Notes: a model not told the origin generated them from the sequence alone. A DNA stretch of 64,000 bases from Neisseria sp. (GCF_030527965.1 NZ_JAUMZU010000001.1:22141-86140); one strand, 5' to 3'; positions 1 through 9,628 are shown, counted from the first letter of the stretch. Numbers and translations: made by a program.

Positions 1-202
<202 letters not shown>

Positions 203-277
203 TACTCAAACCGGAAACGGCTTATTCATACCTCAAATCGTTTTAATCAAATCCTAATTATATAGAGAGGACACGCT

Positions 278-1297
278 ATGTCACAAAATATGATTCGCGC
301 TTATGCGGCCTCGGCGCCGCATGCCGCATTAGAACACTATGATTACGATGCCGGTGCGCTGAAAAACGATGAAGTGGAAATCAAGGTGCACTACTGCGGC
401 ATCTGCCACTCCGATATTTCAATGATCGACAACGAATGGGGCATGAGCCATTACCCGCTGGTGGCGGGGCACGAAATTATCGGCGAAATTACTGCGCTGG
501 GCGCGGGGGCAAAAGGCTTGAAAGTCGGCCAGATGGTGGGTGTGGGCTGGACGGCGGAATCCTGCCAGCATTGCGATCCGTGTATCGGCGGCAATTCGCA
601 TACTTGCGCCACCGCCGTGCCTACCGTTATCCGTATGGGCGGCTTTGCCGATAAAGTGCGCGCGCAATGGCAATGGGTGATTCCTATGCCTGATGGCATT
701 GATTATTCTAAAGCCGGGCCTTTGTTGTGCGGCGGGATTACTGTATTCCAGCCTTTGCTGCAACACGGCATTAATGCCAGCCATAAAGTGGGTGTGATAG
801 GCGTGGGCGGGCTGGGCCATATCGCTTTGGGCTTTTTCAACGCATGGGGTTGCGAAGTGACCGCGTTCAGCTCAAATCCGGCCAAATACGATGAAATCCG
901 CGCCATGGGGGCGCATCATGTGCTCAATTCGACCCAGCCCGAGGCGTTTGCCGCGGCACAAAACAGCTTGGATTTGATTGTGTCGACTGTAAACGTGCCG
1001 CTGGATTGGAATGCCTACATGACTTTGCTGAAGCCCGAAGGCAAGCTGCACGTGGTCGGCGCGGTGCTGGAGCCGATGAATATCAGTGCTTTTTCGTTGA
1101 TTCCGGGTGCAAAATCCGTGGCGGGTTCGCCAACCGGCGCGCCGATTCATCTGCGTACCATGATGGATTTTGCCGCGCGTAAGAAAGTCGAACCAATTGT
1201 GGAGACTTTCCCTATGTCTCGCATTAATGATGCTTTGCAACATGTACGCGACGGCAAAGCGCGTTATCGCGTAGTATTGAAAAACGATTTTGTTTAA
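278..1297 (+). CDS. zinc-dependent NAD(P) alcohol dehydrogenase (CAD/YahK-like)
   Basis: A 339-residue medium-chain dehydrogenase/reductase. Residues 40-46 read CGICHSD, with Cys43 as catalytic zinc ligand, and GHE at 64-66 supplies the next ligand. Four structural-zinc cysteines sit at 96, 99, 102 and 110. GVGGLGH near residue 175 is the Rossmann nucleotide-binding loop. This pattern fits the cinnamyl-alcohol-dehydrogenase/YahK branch, which interconverts aldehydes and alcohols in the cytoplasm; the physiological substrate cannot be read from sequence. The ATG follows a GAGAGG ribosome binding site. It stands alone, 75 bp after argB, and ends before a DUS hairpin shared with cysI. Confidence 0.93.
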   Translation: MSQNMIRAYAASAPHAALEHYDYDAGALKNDEVEIKVHYCGICHSDISMIDNEWGMSHYPLVAGHEIIGEITALGAGAKGLKVGQMVGVGWTAESCQHCDPCIGGNSHTCATAVPTVIRMGGFADKVRAQWQWVIPMPDGIDYSKAGPLLCGGITVFQPLLQHGINASHKVGVIGVGGLGHIALGFFNAWGCEVTAFSSNPAKYDEIRAMGAHHVLNSTQPEAFAAAQNSLDLIVSTVNVPLDWNAYMTLLKPEGKLHVVGAVLEPMNISAFSLIPGAKSVAGSPTGAPIHLRTMMDFAARKKVEPIVETFPMSRINDALQHVRDGKARYRVVLKNDFV

Positions 1298-1394
1298 AGC
1301 AGTAATGAAAGAAGATGCAGCGTCGAACGAATCAACCGGTTGGATAAGATGGTTTGAACGGCGTTCTAATCGATTATTGGCTTGTTAGATAAAT

Positions 1395-1454
1395 AAATGC
1401 CTGCCTGAAAAAGCACACGAGAAAATCAAGTGCGGTTTTTCAGACAGGCATTTT
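1395..1454. terminator. inverted DUS pair between convergent adh and cysI
   Basis: The left arm TGCCTGCCTGAAAAA (one base off the local DUS) pairs with TTTTTCAGACAGGCA on the right, with a loop of about 23 bases. It lies between two genes that end towards each other, so it can terminate both. Confidence 0.7.
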
Positions 1455-1468
1455 GGTTTTGCCGGCGC

Positions 1469-3235
1469 TTATACGGCCCAGAAGTCGCGCGGGGCGTCGA
1501 GAACCGGTTTAACGATGCCGGTACGTACGGCGAAATCGCCGAAGCCTTCGCCGTTTTCACGATCCGAAGCCCAGCCGGTCAGCCAATTGTCGATGATTTC
1601 GAGAATTTCCGGCTCGGTAATGTTTTCTTTGAACAGGCGCGGAATACGGGTGCCGGCGCGGTTGCCGCCCGCGTATAGGTTGTAGCGGCCGACAGCTTTG
1701 CCGACCAGCCCGATTTCGGCCAGCATGGCTCGGCCGCAGCCGTTGGGGCAGCCGGTAACACGCAAAACGATATGCTCTTCAGACAGGCCGTGTTTGGCAA
1801 ACAAGGCATCGATTTTGTCGGTGAATTGCGGCAGGAAGCGTTCGGCCTCGGCCATGGCCAGCGGGCAGGTCGGCAGGGAAACGCAGGCCATGCTGTTTTC
1901 ACGTTGAGGGGTAATCGCATCGCTGATCAGGCCGTGTTCGCGGGCGATTTTTTCGATTTTGGCTTTGTCGCGTTCGGGTACATTGGCCACAATCAGGTTT
2001 TGGTTGGCGGTCAGGCGGAAGTCGCCTTTGTGGATTTTGGCGATTTCGCGCATGCCTGTTTTGAGCGGTCGACCCGGGTAATCAAGCAGGCGGCCATTTT
2101 CGATAAATAGTGTCAGATGCCATTTTTTATCTTCGCCCTGCACCCAGCCGATGCGGTCGCCGCGCGAGGTGAATTCATAGGGAAGAATGGGTTGGAATTG
2201 GGCGCCCATGCGGTTTTCCACTTCGGCGATGAATACGTCTACGCCGACGCGTTGCAGGGTGTAGCGGGTTTTGGCGTTTTTGCGGTCGCTGCGGTTGCCC
2301 CAGTCGCGTTGAACGGATACCACGGCGGCGGCGCAATCGAGCGTTTTTTCCAATGGAATGAAGCCGAATTCGATGGCGGTGTTGGGGTAGGTTTTGGTGT
2401 TGCCGTGTTCCATGGAAAGGCCGCCGCCAACCAAAACGTTGAAGCCTATCAGTTTGCCCTTTTCGCCGATGGCGATGAAATTCAAGTCGTTGGCGTGGAG
2501 GTCGACGTCGTTGTGCGGGGGAATGACGACGGTGGTTTTGAATTTGCGCGGCAGGTAGTTTTTGCCGAGCACCGGTTCGGTTGCGTCGCCGCTTTTAACG
2601 GAATCTTTCAGCGGCGTGGCGGGCATGGTTTCGGTGGATTGCACTTTTTCGCCGTCGAGCCAGATTTCGGCGTAGGCACGGGTTTTGGGCAACAGGTGTT
2701 CGCTGATTTTTTTGGCCCATTCGTAGGCTTCTTTATGCAGATTGCTTTCGACCGGATTGCTGGTGCACAACACGTTTCGGTTGACGTCGCCGGCGGTGGC
2801 GATGGAATCGAGGCCAAGTTTGTGCAGCCATTGGTGCATGGATTTGATGTCTTCTTTTAATACGCCGTGGTATTGGAAGGTTTGGCGGTTGGTGAGGCGA
2901 ATGGAGCCGTATAAGGTGTGTTCGGTGGCAAATTCGTCTATGCCCAGCCATTGCTTGGGCTGGATGATGCCGCCGGGCAGACGGCAGCGCAGCATGACGT
3001 TTTTCAGCGGCTCGAGCTTTTGTTCGACGCGTTCGGCACGGATGTCGCGGTCGTCTTGCTCATACATGCCGTGAAAGCGGATAAGCTGGAAATTGTCGCC
3101 GTTGAAACCGCCGGTTAGACCGTCGGAAAGGTCTTTGGTGATGGTGCCTTCGAGATAATGGCTCTGGCCTTTGAGCCGCTCGTTGTCGGCTAAGGGGGCG
3201 TCGGGCAGTTTGGCGCGCGGGTCTTGAGCTGTCAT
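1469..3235 (-). CDS. cysI: sulfite reductase (NADPH) hemoprotein beta subunit
   Basis: A 588-residue siroheme/[4Fe-4S] protein that reduces sulfite to sulfide in assimilatory sulfur metabolism. The cluster-binding cysteines are visible as CVSLPTC and, about 40 residues later, CPNGC in [13 protein letters not shown]. The N-terminal half has the ferredoxin-like nitrite/sulfite reductase repeat with [12 protein letters not shown]. Length matches the E. coli family (about 570). The ATG at 3235 is preceded by AAGGAAC. The flavoprotein partner CysJ and the rest of the cys operon are absent from both sides, so this copy is a single-gene unit here and needs a reductase from elsewhere. Confidence 0.96.
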   Translation of the reverse strand: MTAQDPRAKLPDAPLADNERLKGQSHYLEGTITKDLSDGLTGGFNGDNFQLIRFHGMYEQDDRDIRAERVEQKLEPLKNVMLRCRLPGGIIQPKQWLGIDEFATEHTLYGSIRLTNRQTFQYHGVLKEDIKSMHQWLHKLGLDSIATAGDVNRNVLCTSNPVESNLHKEAYEWAKKISEHLLPKTRAYAEIWLDGEKVQSTETMPATPLKDSVKSGDATEPVLGKNYLPRKFKTTVVIPPHNDVDLHANDLNFIAIGEKGKLIGFNVLVGGGLSMEHGNTKTYPNTAIEFGFIPLEKTLDCAAAVVSVQRDWGNRSDRKNAKTRYTLQRVGVDVFIAEVENRMGAQFQPILPYEFTSRGDRIGWVQGEDKKWHLTLFIENGRLLDYPGRPLKTGMREIAKIHKGDFRLTANQNLIVANVPERDKAKIEKIAREHGLISDAITPQRENSMACVSLPTCPLAMAEAERFLPQFTDKIDALFAKHGLSEEHIVLRVTGCPNGCGRAMLAEIGLVGKAVGRYNLYAGGNRAGTRIPRLFKENITEPEILEIIDNWLTGWASDRENGEGFGDFAVRTGIVKPVLDAPRDFWAV

Positions 3236-3363
3236 GGGTGTTCCTTGGTTATCATCGTTTTGGTATGTGGAAAATACGGGATACTTTAATAACTGCGACA
3301 GGAAAAGGGAAAGAATGGTTTGCTTTAATTAAAGATGATTTGGTTATATTGATTATTTATGAG

Positions 3364-3400
3364 AAATGCCTGTCTGAAAACATTTTCAGACAGGCATTCG
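3364..3400 (-). terminator. DUS-pair terminator after the DUF4124 gene
   Basis: AAATGCCTGTCTGAAAA pairs with TTTTCAGACAGGCATT across a very short loop. It sits just past the 3' end of the minus-strand gene at 3433 and upstream of cysI. Confidence 0.75.
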
Positions 3401-3432
3401 GCTTTGGATTTAAAGATTATTTTTGAATATGT

Positions 3433-3891
3433 TTATTGTGAAATAGGCGAGGGGTTGGCATTATGGGTCGAATTGCTACCGCCTGCCTGGTTTAAGTCGT
3501 TTTGGGCTTTTTTCACGTCGGCTTCCAAACCGGCAATGCGTTGCAGATAGCGCGCGTAGTTGCGTTCGTTGCCATAGCGTACTTTCTTGCCTTCTTCCAG
3601 TGCTTTTTGGGCATCGGCCAATTTTTTCTGCGCGGCTTGATAATCGGCGTTTTCTTGGGGGGATTCTTGCGGCGCGGCCGGCGGCGTGTAATTGACCGGT
3701 TTGGCCGGTAGGGATGAATAAACGTCAAGGCGGCCGATATCGGCTTTCTGGCAGTTGGCCGAACGGGCATCTTGCGTGTAGATTTTATTGCCGCTGCGGT
3801 CGATGCAGGTGTAGATTTCTGCATGGGCAGCGGGCAGAGCGGCAGTAAATAATAAGGCTGTAATCAGAGCGTGTTTCATGCGTTTTTCCAT
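3433..3891 (-). CDS. DUF4124 domain periplasmic protein
   Basis: A 152-residue exported protein of unknown function. A signal peptide (MKHALITALLFTAALPAAHA) is followed by EIYTCIDRSGNKIYTQD, the DUF4124 core with its paired cysteines (a second Cys in SANC). The middle and C-terminal half is a charged, probably coiled-coil region (AAQKKLADAQKALEEGKK). Translation may begin at 3891 or, more likely, four codons later at 3879, where the signal peptide starts and GGAA precedes at a usable distance. Such proteins are common in Neisseria; no role is assigned. Confidence 0.85.
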   Translation of the reverse strand: MEKRMKHALITALLFTAALPAAHAEIYTCIDRSGNKIYTQDARSANCQKADIGRLDVYSSLPAKPVNYTPPAAPQESPQENADYQAAQKKLADAQKALEEGKKVRYGNERNYARYLQRIAGLEADVKKAQNDLNQAGGSNSTHNANPSPISQ

Positions 3892-3954
3892 AATGAGAGG
3901 TAAATTTGATTATATCGGTAAGCCGGTTTTTTTGCAGCATGGAATAATGAAGAA

Positions 3955-3989
3955 GTGCCTGTCTGAAAATGGTTTTTCAGGCAGGCATG
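3955..3989 (-). terminator. DUS-pair terminator after rhlE
   Basis: GTGCCTGTCTGAAAA pairs with TTTTCAGGCAGGCATG, an imperfect DUS hairpin lying seven bases past the rhlE stop on the minus strand. Confidence 0.7.
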
Positions 3990-3995
3990 TTCTAT

Positions 3996-5330
3996 TTAGG
4001 CTTTGGTTTTGTCACGGCCGTGTTTTTTTGCCGGTGCGCCGTCGGTTTTCTTGTTTTTTTTGAAACCATCTTTGTTTTTGAAGCCGCCGTCTTTACGACC
4101 CCATTTTTTGTCTTTGCCCGCGCCGTCGTTTTTATCGCGCCAGCCGCCTTTTCCTTTGGGCTTGCCGCTGCCCGGCTTGCTACGTTTGCGGGTCGGCTCC
4201 AAGCCTTCGATGGTCATTTCGGGCAGTTTGCGGCCGATGTATTTTTCAATTTTGTGCACTTTGACGTGTTCGCCCACTTCGGCAAAGCTAACGGCAAGGC
4301 CAGTTCTTCCGGCGCGGCCGGTACGACCGATGCGGTGAACGTAATCTTCCGATTGCTTGGGCAGATCGTAATTGATAACGTGGGTAATGGTAGGAACGTC
4401 GATTCCGCGTGCGGCTACATCGGTGGCAACCAGAATTTTGCAGCGGCCTTTGCGCAAGTCCATCAGCGTGCGGTTGCGCCAGCCTTGCGGCATGTCGCCG
4501 TGCAGGCAGTTGGAGGCGAAGCCTTTTTCGTATAAATCGTCGGCCAATACTTCGGTCATCGCTTTGGTTGAGGTGAAAATCACGCATTGGTCGATGTTGG
4601 CATCGCGCAAGATATGGTCGAGCAAGCGGTCTTTATGGCGTTTGTCGTCGCAATATAACAATTGCTCTTCGATTTTCCCTTGATCATCAACGCGTTGGAT
4701 TTCGATGACTTCGGGATTTTTGGTTAGTTTGCGTGCCAATTTGCCTACGGCGCCGTCCCATGTGGCGGAAAAGAGCAGCGTTTGGCGGCTTTCGGGGGTG
4801 GCGGCGACAATGGTTTCGATGTCGTCGATAAAGCCCATGTCGAGCATGCGGTCGGCTTCGTCGAGAATCAGAACTTCCAAGCGGTTGAAATCGACCTTGC
4901 CGCTGCGCATCAAATCCATCAGACGGCCAGGCGTGGCCACCACCAAATCAACCGGTTTGTTTAACGCGCGAATCTGCTGGCCGAACGAAGCACCGCCCAC
5001 CACGGTTACGGTGCGGAACCATTTCATGTTGCGCGCATAAGCCTGCGCGTTTTTTTCCACTTGCGCGGCGAGCTCGCGGGTAGGCGCCAGCACCAATGCG
5101 CGCGGACCGTTGCCGGGTTTTTCGCTGCGTTTGGTCAGGCGTTGCAGGGTGGGAAGCAGAAAAGCGGCTGTTTTGCCGGAGCCGGTTTGTGCGCCCGCCA
5201 TAATGTCGCGGTCATCCAGCGCGGCGGGAATGGCTTGGGCTTGAATCGGTGTGGGTGATTCGTAGCCTTCTGTTTTAAGGGCGGAAAGAATGTTTTTATC
5301 GTGCAGTAAATCGCTGAATTTAATGGACAT
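3996..5330 (-). CDS. rhlE: ATP-dependent RNA helicase RhlE
   Basis: A DEAD-box RNA helicase of 444 residues, involved in rRNA and mRNA remodelling in the cytoplasm. In order: Q motif (YESPTPIQAQAIP), Walker A (AQTGSGKT), DEAD box (LDEADRMLDMGF), SAT motif (FSATWD), and the helicase C motif HRIGRTGRAG. The tail is very basic (repeated lysine, arginine and glycine), typical of RhlE and used to bind RNA. The start is MSIKFSDLL at 5330, behind AGGAAC. The frame stays open for 41 more codons upstream, but that part has no family resemblance. Confidence 0.95.
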   Translation of the reverse strand: MSIKFSDLLHDKNILSALKTEGYESPTPIQAQAIPAALDDRDIMAGAQTGSGKTAAFLLPTLQRLTKRSEKPGNGPRALVLAPTRELAAQVEKNAQAYARNMKWFRTVTVVGGASFGQQIRALNKPVDLVVATPGRLMDLMRSGKVDFNRLEVLILDEADRMLDMGFIDDIETIVAATPESRQTLLFSATWDGAVGKLARKLTKNPEVIEIQRVDDQGKIEEQLLYCDDKRHKDRLLDHILRDANIDQCVIFTSTKAMTEVLADDLYEKGFASNCLHGDMPQGWRNRTLMDLRKGRCKILVATDVAARGIDVPTITHVINYDLPKQSEDYVHRIGRTGRAGRTGLAVSFAEVGEHVKVHKIEKYIGRKLPEMTIEGLEPTRKRSKPGSGKPKGKGGWRDKNDGAGKDKKWGRKDGGFKNKDGFKKNKKTDGAPAKKHGRDKTKA

Positions 5331-5641
5331 GAGGTTCCTAAAAACGGCAACAATGCCTTCCGCCCGCAAAGTGGGTGGCCTGAAGCTGGGATAAAGAGGG
5401 ATGGCTTTAAAGGTTGTCGCAAGCGCGGCGGCTTGTGTTAACATCGGCGACAACCTGCAATCGGATGGTTTCGCCGCTCGGCGGGAAACCCAAAAGAAAA
5501 GCCTTATCTTGAAGATAGGCGCACAGTTGGCTGAAGACGATGGCTTCGAAAATGTGAGGGCAGATAATAGAGGGTTTGGGTGGCAGGGTCAAGCAAAATT
5601 CATGCTTCTGTCTTTCAGACAGGCATCGGGTGTTTCAAAAT
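5331..5641. other. intergenic region between divergent rhlE and YgjP-like gene
   Basis: About 310 bases with no convincing gene. It holds a small hairpin near 5503-5522 (GCCTTATCTT facing AAGATAGGC) and one exact reverse-orientation DUS at 5614-5625. Both neighbours start from here, so promoters must lie within it; I see no strong consensus boxes. Short open frames exist on both strands but lack ribosome binding sites and family features. Confidence 0.6.
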
Positions 5642-6328
5642 ATGGTTCAAAAAACACATACTCTACAAAACGGGCGACGCATTGCTTTGCAGCTTAAGCG
5701 CAGCGCGAAGAAAAATATCATTATGCGGCCGGTTTCGGCCGATGCAATCAGCGTGAACATTCCGCCTTTTCTCAGCGAGAGCCGTTTGATGGCGTGGCTG
5801 CTGCAAAACGAGCATCATGTATTGGATTTGTTGTCGCGCGAGATGCCTGCTGCAAGGGAAGGCCTGCCTGCCTATGTGTGGTATCGCGGCGAACGTTATG
5901 GTTTGGGCGAACATGATGAGGCTTTTATTGGGCTGTCGGAAAAGCGCTTTTTGCTGCCGCGCGGTAATCCGGCGGCGCAAAAAGGCCATTTCAGCCGCTA
6001 TCTGAAGGCGCGGGCAGAAGAGGTTTTACTGCCGCGTTTGCGTTGCCATGCGGAAAGCACGGGATTCCAACCAGCGGCAACGGCTTTATCCGATGCGAAA
6101 ACTTTTTGGGGCGTGTGCCGTGCGCGCACCGGCATACGCTTGAATTGGCGATTAATCGGCGCGCCGGATTTTGTGTTGGATTATGTCTGCATTCATGAAC
6201 TTTGCCATTTGCGCCAAGCCAATCACAGCCCGAAATTTTGGGCTTTGGTTGACGGTTTAACGCCGCACACCGCCGCAGCGAAAGCTTGGCTGAAGCGGCA
6301 TGGCAACGAATTGTTTATATTGGGCTGA
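5642..6328 (+). CDS. YgjP-like zinc metallopeptidase (DUF45, SprT-like)
   Basis: A 228-residue protein ending in the metalloprotease signature HELCHL, followed by NHSPKFW, the diagnostic pattern of the YgjP/DUF45 family (HExxH plus a downstream histidine). The family is cytosolic and its substrates are mostly unknown. The start MVQKTHTL at 5642 is chosen because the 22 codons before it run over a DUS and have no family resemblance. The glutaredoxin-like gene follows 36 bp downstream and may be co-transcribed. Confidence 0.88.
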   Translation: MVQKTHTLQNGRRIALQLKRSAKKNIIMRPVSADAISVNIPPFLSESRLMAWLLQNEHHVLDLLSREMPAAREGLPAYVWYRGERYGLGEHDEAFIGLSEKRFLLPRGNPAAQKGHFSRYLKARAEEVLLPRLRCHAESTGFQPAATALSDAKTFWGVCRARTGIRLNWRLIGAPDFVLDYVCIHELCHLRQANHSPKFWALVDGLTPHTAAAKAWLKRHGNELFILG

Positions 6329-6364
6329 TTAGGGAGCTCGCTTGAAATTGGAAACGGATGGAAA

Positions 6365-6610
6365 ATGAAGCTGACGCTTATGTTTCGCGAATATTGCAGC
6401 CTTTGTCATAAGATGCGTGATGAATTGTTGCGGCTGCAACCGGAATACGGGTTTGAGCTGGCGCAATTCGATGTGGACGACGATGCCGCTCTGGAAGAAA
6501 AATATAACGAACTGGTGCCGGTTTTGCTGCATGGGGAAACGGAAATTTGCCATTGGCATTTAGACGAACCGAAGCTGCGCGCTTATCTGGATGATTTGAT
6601 TCGGGCATAA
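6365..6610 (+). CDS. glutaredoxin-like family protein (DUF836)
   Basis: An 81-residue thioredoxin-fold protein. The N-terminus reads TLMFREYCSLCHKM, where CSLC is the redox CxxC at the end of the first strand. The compact length and the remaining pattern (a PVLLHGETEI segment with the cis-proline position) fit the glutaredoxin-like DUF836 family, thought to take part in thiol-disulfide exchange in the cytoplasm. It follows the YgjP-like gene closely. Confidence 0.85.
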   Translation: MKLTLMFREYCSLCHKMRDELLRLQPEYGFELAQFDVDDDAALEEKYNELVPVLLHGETEICHWHLDEPKLRAYLDDLIRA

Positions 6611-6616
6611 AATCTA

Positions 6617-6697
6617 TGCCTGTCTGAACATATTTTCAGAAAATTTCAGCATAATTGAAACTTAACTACATTAAATATTTGCTTAAACGCAAATATT
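6617..6697 (+). terminator. DUS and AT-rich hairpin after the glutaredoxin-like gene
   Basis: A single exact DUS at 6617-6628 is followed at 6674-6697 by a perfect nine-base inverted repeat (AATATTTGC / GCAAATATT, six-base loop). The hairpin could end transcription or be an operator for the transporter gene downstream; the sequence does not decide. Confidence 0.45.
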
Positions 6698-6770
6698 GGT
6701 GATTGCGGCATAGTTTGACTTAGTTGATTGTAGTAAAATTTCTTTATCTATAATGATTAGGAGTCGAAGT

Positions 6771-8366
6771 ATGACGGCGATTGCAGAGTTTCTCGCCTCT
6801 CAGCCGTTGCTGGCGCTGTTTATTACCATTGCGTTGGGCTACGGATTGGGTGCGGTAAGCATTAAGGGGTTTTCCCTCGGGTCGGGAGCGGTATTGTTCG
6901 TCGGGCTGGCGATTGGCGCGTTGGCGCCCAAATCCGCCTTGCCCAATACGGTGGGTGCATTAGGCTTGCTGCTGTTTCTTTACGGCGTCGGCATTGCCTA
7001 CGGCGCCCACTTTTTTAAAGGCCTGACCAGCCCAGAGGGCATCCGCTCCAATCTGGCTTCGATTATCGGCGTTTTGCTGGCATTGGGTGCGATGCTGCTG
7101 GCGGTAAAATTTATGCCCGGCGTGGCGTTGCCTGAAGCGATGGGCGCGTTTGCCGGCGCCGGCACCAGTACGTCGGCCTTGCAAGCGGCGATGGCGGTAA
7201 CGGGCGACAGCATTCCGGCAACCGGCTATTCGGTTGCTTATCCGTTGGGTGTGGCGATACCGATTCTGATTTTGGGGCTGTATAACGCATGGTTCAAGCC
7301 GAAAATTGCGCCGCAGGAGCGGATTTCGCTGCAAATGTATGCGGTTCGGGTTGAGAATGCTTATGTGGTGGGTAAAACGCTGGAGGAATTGTCGAATTGG
7401 CTGCCGAAAGGGGTCGATGCTTCTACCGTGAGCCGCGATGGTCAGACCCACTCGGCCGAAGTGCACGGCGAATTGGCGCTGAACGACGTGGTGTTGATTA
7501 CCGGTGTCGACGGCAAGGTGATGGAAGAAGCGGAAAAAATGATCGGGGTGCGTGTGGGCGATACTTTCCGCCGCAGCTACGGCGAGCTCGATTATCTGCG
7601 CTTGTTCGTTTCAAACCCTAATATGTCGGGCAAAACCATACGCGAAGTCAAGCAGATGCTGAAATTTGAAACCAGCATTTTGCATTTGCGCCGCAATGAT
7701 GAAGACATCACCACCAACCTTGATTTACGCCTTGAATTGGGCGATCAGATCGGTCTTTTGGCTGCCATCGAAAACATCCGCGATTTGCGCCGCGTGTTCG
7801 GCGATTCGGTACGAGCCGGCGGCGAACTGGGGTTTGCTTCGGTCGGTGTGGGCGCGGCATTGGGTTTGGCCGTAGGCGCGATTCCTTTATATCTGCCGGG
7901 CTTGGGTCGCTTCACTTTCGGTTTTGCCGGTTTGCTGGTGGTTGCGCTGTTTCTGGGTATGCGGCGGCGCACCGGCCGGTTTGTGTGGTCGATGCCGATT
8001 CAGGCCAATTTGGCCATCCGCAATTTCGGGCTGACTTTGTTTTTGGCTCAGGTGGGCATGTCTTCCGGCCAGACCTTCGTCAACACGGTTTCCCAAAACG
8101 GCCTGACTTATTTGCTGCTGGCCGCGCTGTTGGCTGCGGTATTGACCATTGCCGTATTGATACTGACGGTTTATGTGTTCAAAATTCCGTTTGACTTGGC
8201 TGCCGGCGTGGTATCCGGCGCAACCGGCAATCCTGCGATTCTTGCGTTTACCAGCCGCACGCTCGGCACCGATAAGCCGGATATCGGCTATGCGATGATT
8301 TTCCCGTCGATGACGATTCTGAAAATCATCGTGGTGCAGGTGGTTGGCGCCATCGGTTTGGGATAG
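6771..8366 (+). CDS. AspT/YidE/YbjL family transporter (aspartate:alanine exchanger type)
   Basis: A 531-residue inner-membrane transporter. It has two blocks of about five hydrophobic helices, at residues 1-180 and 360-531 (the YidE/YbjL duplication). Between them are two soluble RCK/TrkA-C domains of about 70-80 residues each (starting near ISLQMYAVRV and DYLRLFVSNP). The GAGTSTSALQAA and GATGNPAILAF repeats are the family's paired re-entrant motifs. Known members exchange aspartate for alanine or related anions; the substrate here is inferred only. The start ATG at 6771 follows TTAGGAG; the frame extends six codons further upstream, less plausibly. Confidence 0.9.
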   Translation: MTAIAEFLASQPLLALFITIALGYGLGAVSIKGFSLGSGAVLFVGLAIGALAPKSALPNTVGALGLLLFLYGVGIAYGAHFFKGLTSPEGIRSNLASIIGVLLALGAMLLAVKFMPGVALPEAMGAFAGAGTSTSALQAAMAVTGDSIPATGYSVAYPLGVAIPILILGLYNAWFKPKIAPQERISLQMYAVRVENAYVVGKTLEELSNWLPKGVDASTVSRDGQTHSAEVHGELALNDVVLITGVDGKVMEEAEKMIGVRVGDTFRRSYGELDYLRLFVSNPNMSGKTIREVKQMLKFETSILHLRRNDEDITTNLDLRLELGDQIGLLAAIENIRDLRRVFGDSVRAGGELGFASVGVGAALGLAVGAIPLYLPGLGRFTFGFAGLLVVALFLGMRRRTGRFVWSMPIQANLAIRNFGLTLFLAQVGMSSGQTFVNTVSQNGLTYLLLAALLAAVLTIAVLILTVYVFKIPFDLAAGVVSGATGNPAILAFTSRTLGTDKPDIGYAMIFPSMTILKIIVVQVVGAIGLG

Positions 8367-8380
8367 CCGCCCACTTGTAA

Positions 8381-8417
8381 AAAATGCCTGTCTGAATTTT
8401 TCAGACAGGCATTTTTT
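8381..8417. terminator. DUS-pair terminator between convergent transporter and xre genes
   Basis: AAAATGCCTGTCTGAA and TTCAGACAGGCATTTT face each other across a two-base loop, followed by a T-run on either strand. The right arm overlaps the stop codon of the minus-strand regulator. Confidence 0.85.
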
Positions 8418-8691
8418 ATCCTATCATGGCCAGTCTGGCTTCGGGCGGCAACAACAATTGGTAAGCAGGCACGCCGAGTGCGGTCGCCATTTTTTCGATA
8501 TTGGAAAGCGCAATGTTCCAGCGTTTGCGTTCCACTGCCGAAACATAAGTTCGGTCGAGCCCGCATTGGCGGGCGAGCTCTTCTTGCGACCAGCCTTTAT
8601 TAACGCGGAACAGGCGCATGTTGTAAGCCAAAACGGCGCGTAAGTCGGAAGAATCGGGTAGCTCGGTGGGGGCTTGCAGTTTGCTGGTCAT
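8416..8691 (-). CDS. small Xre-family helix-turn-helix regulator
   Basis: A 91-residue DNA-binding protein, essentially one HTH_3 domain: GWSQEELARQCGLDRTYVS forms the helix-turn-helix, followed by AVERKRWNIALSNIEKMA. It resembles Cro/C1-type repressors and restriction-modification controller proteins, but no methylase or nuclease gene is nearby, so its targets are unknown. The start MTSKL at 8691 is six bases after AAAGGA; the ATG two codons earlier directly abuts the same site and is too close. Confidence 0.88.
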   Translation of the reverse strand: MTSKLQAPTELPDSSDLRAVLAYNMRLFRVNKGWSQEELARQCGLDRTYVSAVERKRWNIALSNIEKMATALGVPAYQLLLPPEARLAMIG

Positions 8692-8746
8692 GGACATTCC
8701 TTTGAATTTGTTTCAACGGATTTTACTTCACATTTATTTAAACGCC

Positions 8747-8790
8747 AATGCCTGTCTGAAAAAACCTGTATGGCTTTTCAGACAGGCATT
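8747..8790. repeat. inverted DUS pair between divergent xre and radC
   Basis: AATGCCTGTCTGAAAA and TTTTCAGACAGGCATT with a short loop. Unlike the other pairs it lies upstream of both neighbouring genes, so it is not at the end of any gene visible here. Confidence 0.8.
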
Positions 8791-8897
8791 TCTCTTGCAG
8801 CGTTTACAACATCATAGCGGTTTGCATCAGGCGCTTTTTTGGATAAACTTACTTGAGAAACTATTGTTTAAAATGATTTTAAAATGGGAAAACGATT

Positions 8898-9572
8898 ATG
8901 AGCATCAAAAACTGGCCGCAGGGCGAGCGGCCGCGGGAAAAATTATTAGCGAGCGGAGCGGCAGCGTTAAGCGATGCGGAATTGCTGGCCATTTTGCTGC
9001 GGGTAGGCACGAAGGGCATGAGCGCGGTGGATTTGGCGCGCTATTTATTGCAGGAATTCGGCAGCTTAGGTCGGTTGATGAATGCGGATGCAAAATCGTT
9101 GGCCAAACATAAAGGCATGGGGCTGGCGAGTTACACTCAATTCGCTGTGGTAAAAGAGGTTGGTCGGCGGGTGTTGGGCGAGGAATTGCAACAAGCGCCG
9201 GTATTCGGCCAATCGCAGGCGGTGGCCGATTTTCTCCGTTTGCATCTAGGGCGGGAGCAGGTGGAAATCACCTTGGCGTTGTTACTTAACGGGCATAACC
9301 AGCTGATCAAATCGGTGGAGCTGGCGCGAGGAACGGTGGCTGAAAATACGGTTTATGTGCGCGAAGTGGTTAAATTGGCGCTGGATAACGGCGCCAGCGG
9401 CATGATTATCGCGCATAACCATCCCGGCGGTTCGCCCGAACCTTCGGCGGCGGATATCGCGTTTACCAGTCGGCTGAAAGCGGCTTTGGCATTGGTTGAC
9501 GTGGTTTTGCTGGATCATTTTGTGATTACCTCGGCTGAGGCGGTATCGTTTGCCGAACAGCGTTTGTTGTAA
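8898..9572 (+). CDS. radC: RadC family JAB/MPN-domain protein
   Basis: A 224-residue protein with the RadC layout: an N-terminal helix-hairpin-helix-like region (PREKLLASGAAALSDAELLAILL) and a C-terminal JAMM/MPN metallo-domain. The metal motif is HNHPGGSPEPSAAD. Named for DNA repair, the family's true activity is unsettled; many members probably act in DNA processing. The ATG at 8898 follows GGGAAAACGATT, a weak ribosome binding site. A single degenerate DUS separates it from the Nudix gene. Confidence 0.92.
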   Translation: MSIKNWPQGERPREKLLASGAAALSDAELLAILLRVGTKGMSAVDLARYLLQEFGSLGRLMNADAKSLAKHKGMGLASYTQFAVVKEVGRRVLGEELQQAPVFGQSQAVADFLRLHLGREQVEITLALLLNGHNQLIKSVELARGTVAENTVYVREVVKLALDNGASGMIIAHNHPGGSPEPSAADIAFTSRLKAALALVDVVLLDHFVITSAEAVSFAEQRLL

Positions 9573-9628
9573 GGCAGGCTTGGGTATACAATGCTTGTCT
9601 GAAAACATGAGTTGAAAAGGATGGGCTG

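Noticed and set aside
2117..2860. 247-codon open frame on the plus strand
   Set aside because: Lies wholly antisense to cysI; glycine/valine/phenylalanine-rich composition of a complementary-strand artefact and no ribosome binding site.
3969..4535. 188-codon open frame on the plus strand
   Set aside because: Antisense to the rhlE 3' half; composition is the mirror of the basic helicase tail.
5407..5592. 61-codon minus-strand frame upstream of rhlE
   Set aside because: No ribosome binding site or family resemblance; treated as intergenic.
8416..8691. Restriction-modification controller protein
   Set aside because: The HTH resembles C proteins, but no methylase or endonuclease gene is adjacent; kept as a generic Xre regulator.
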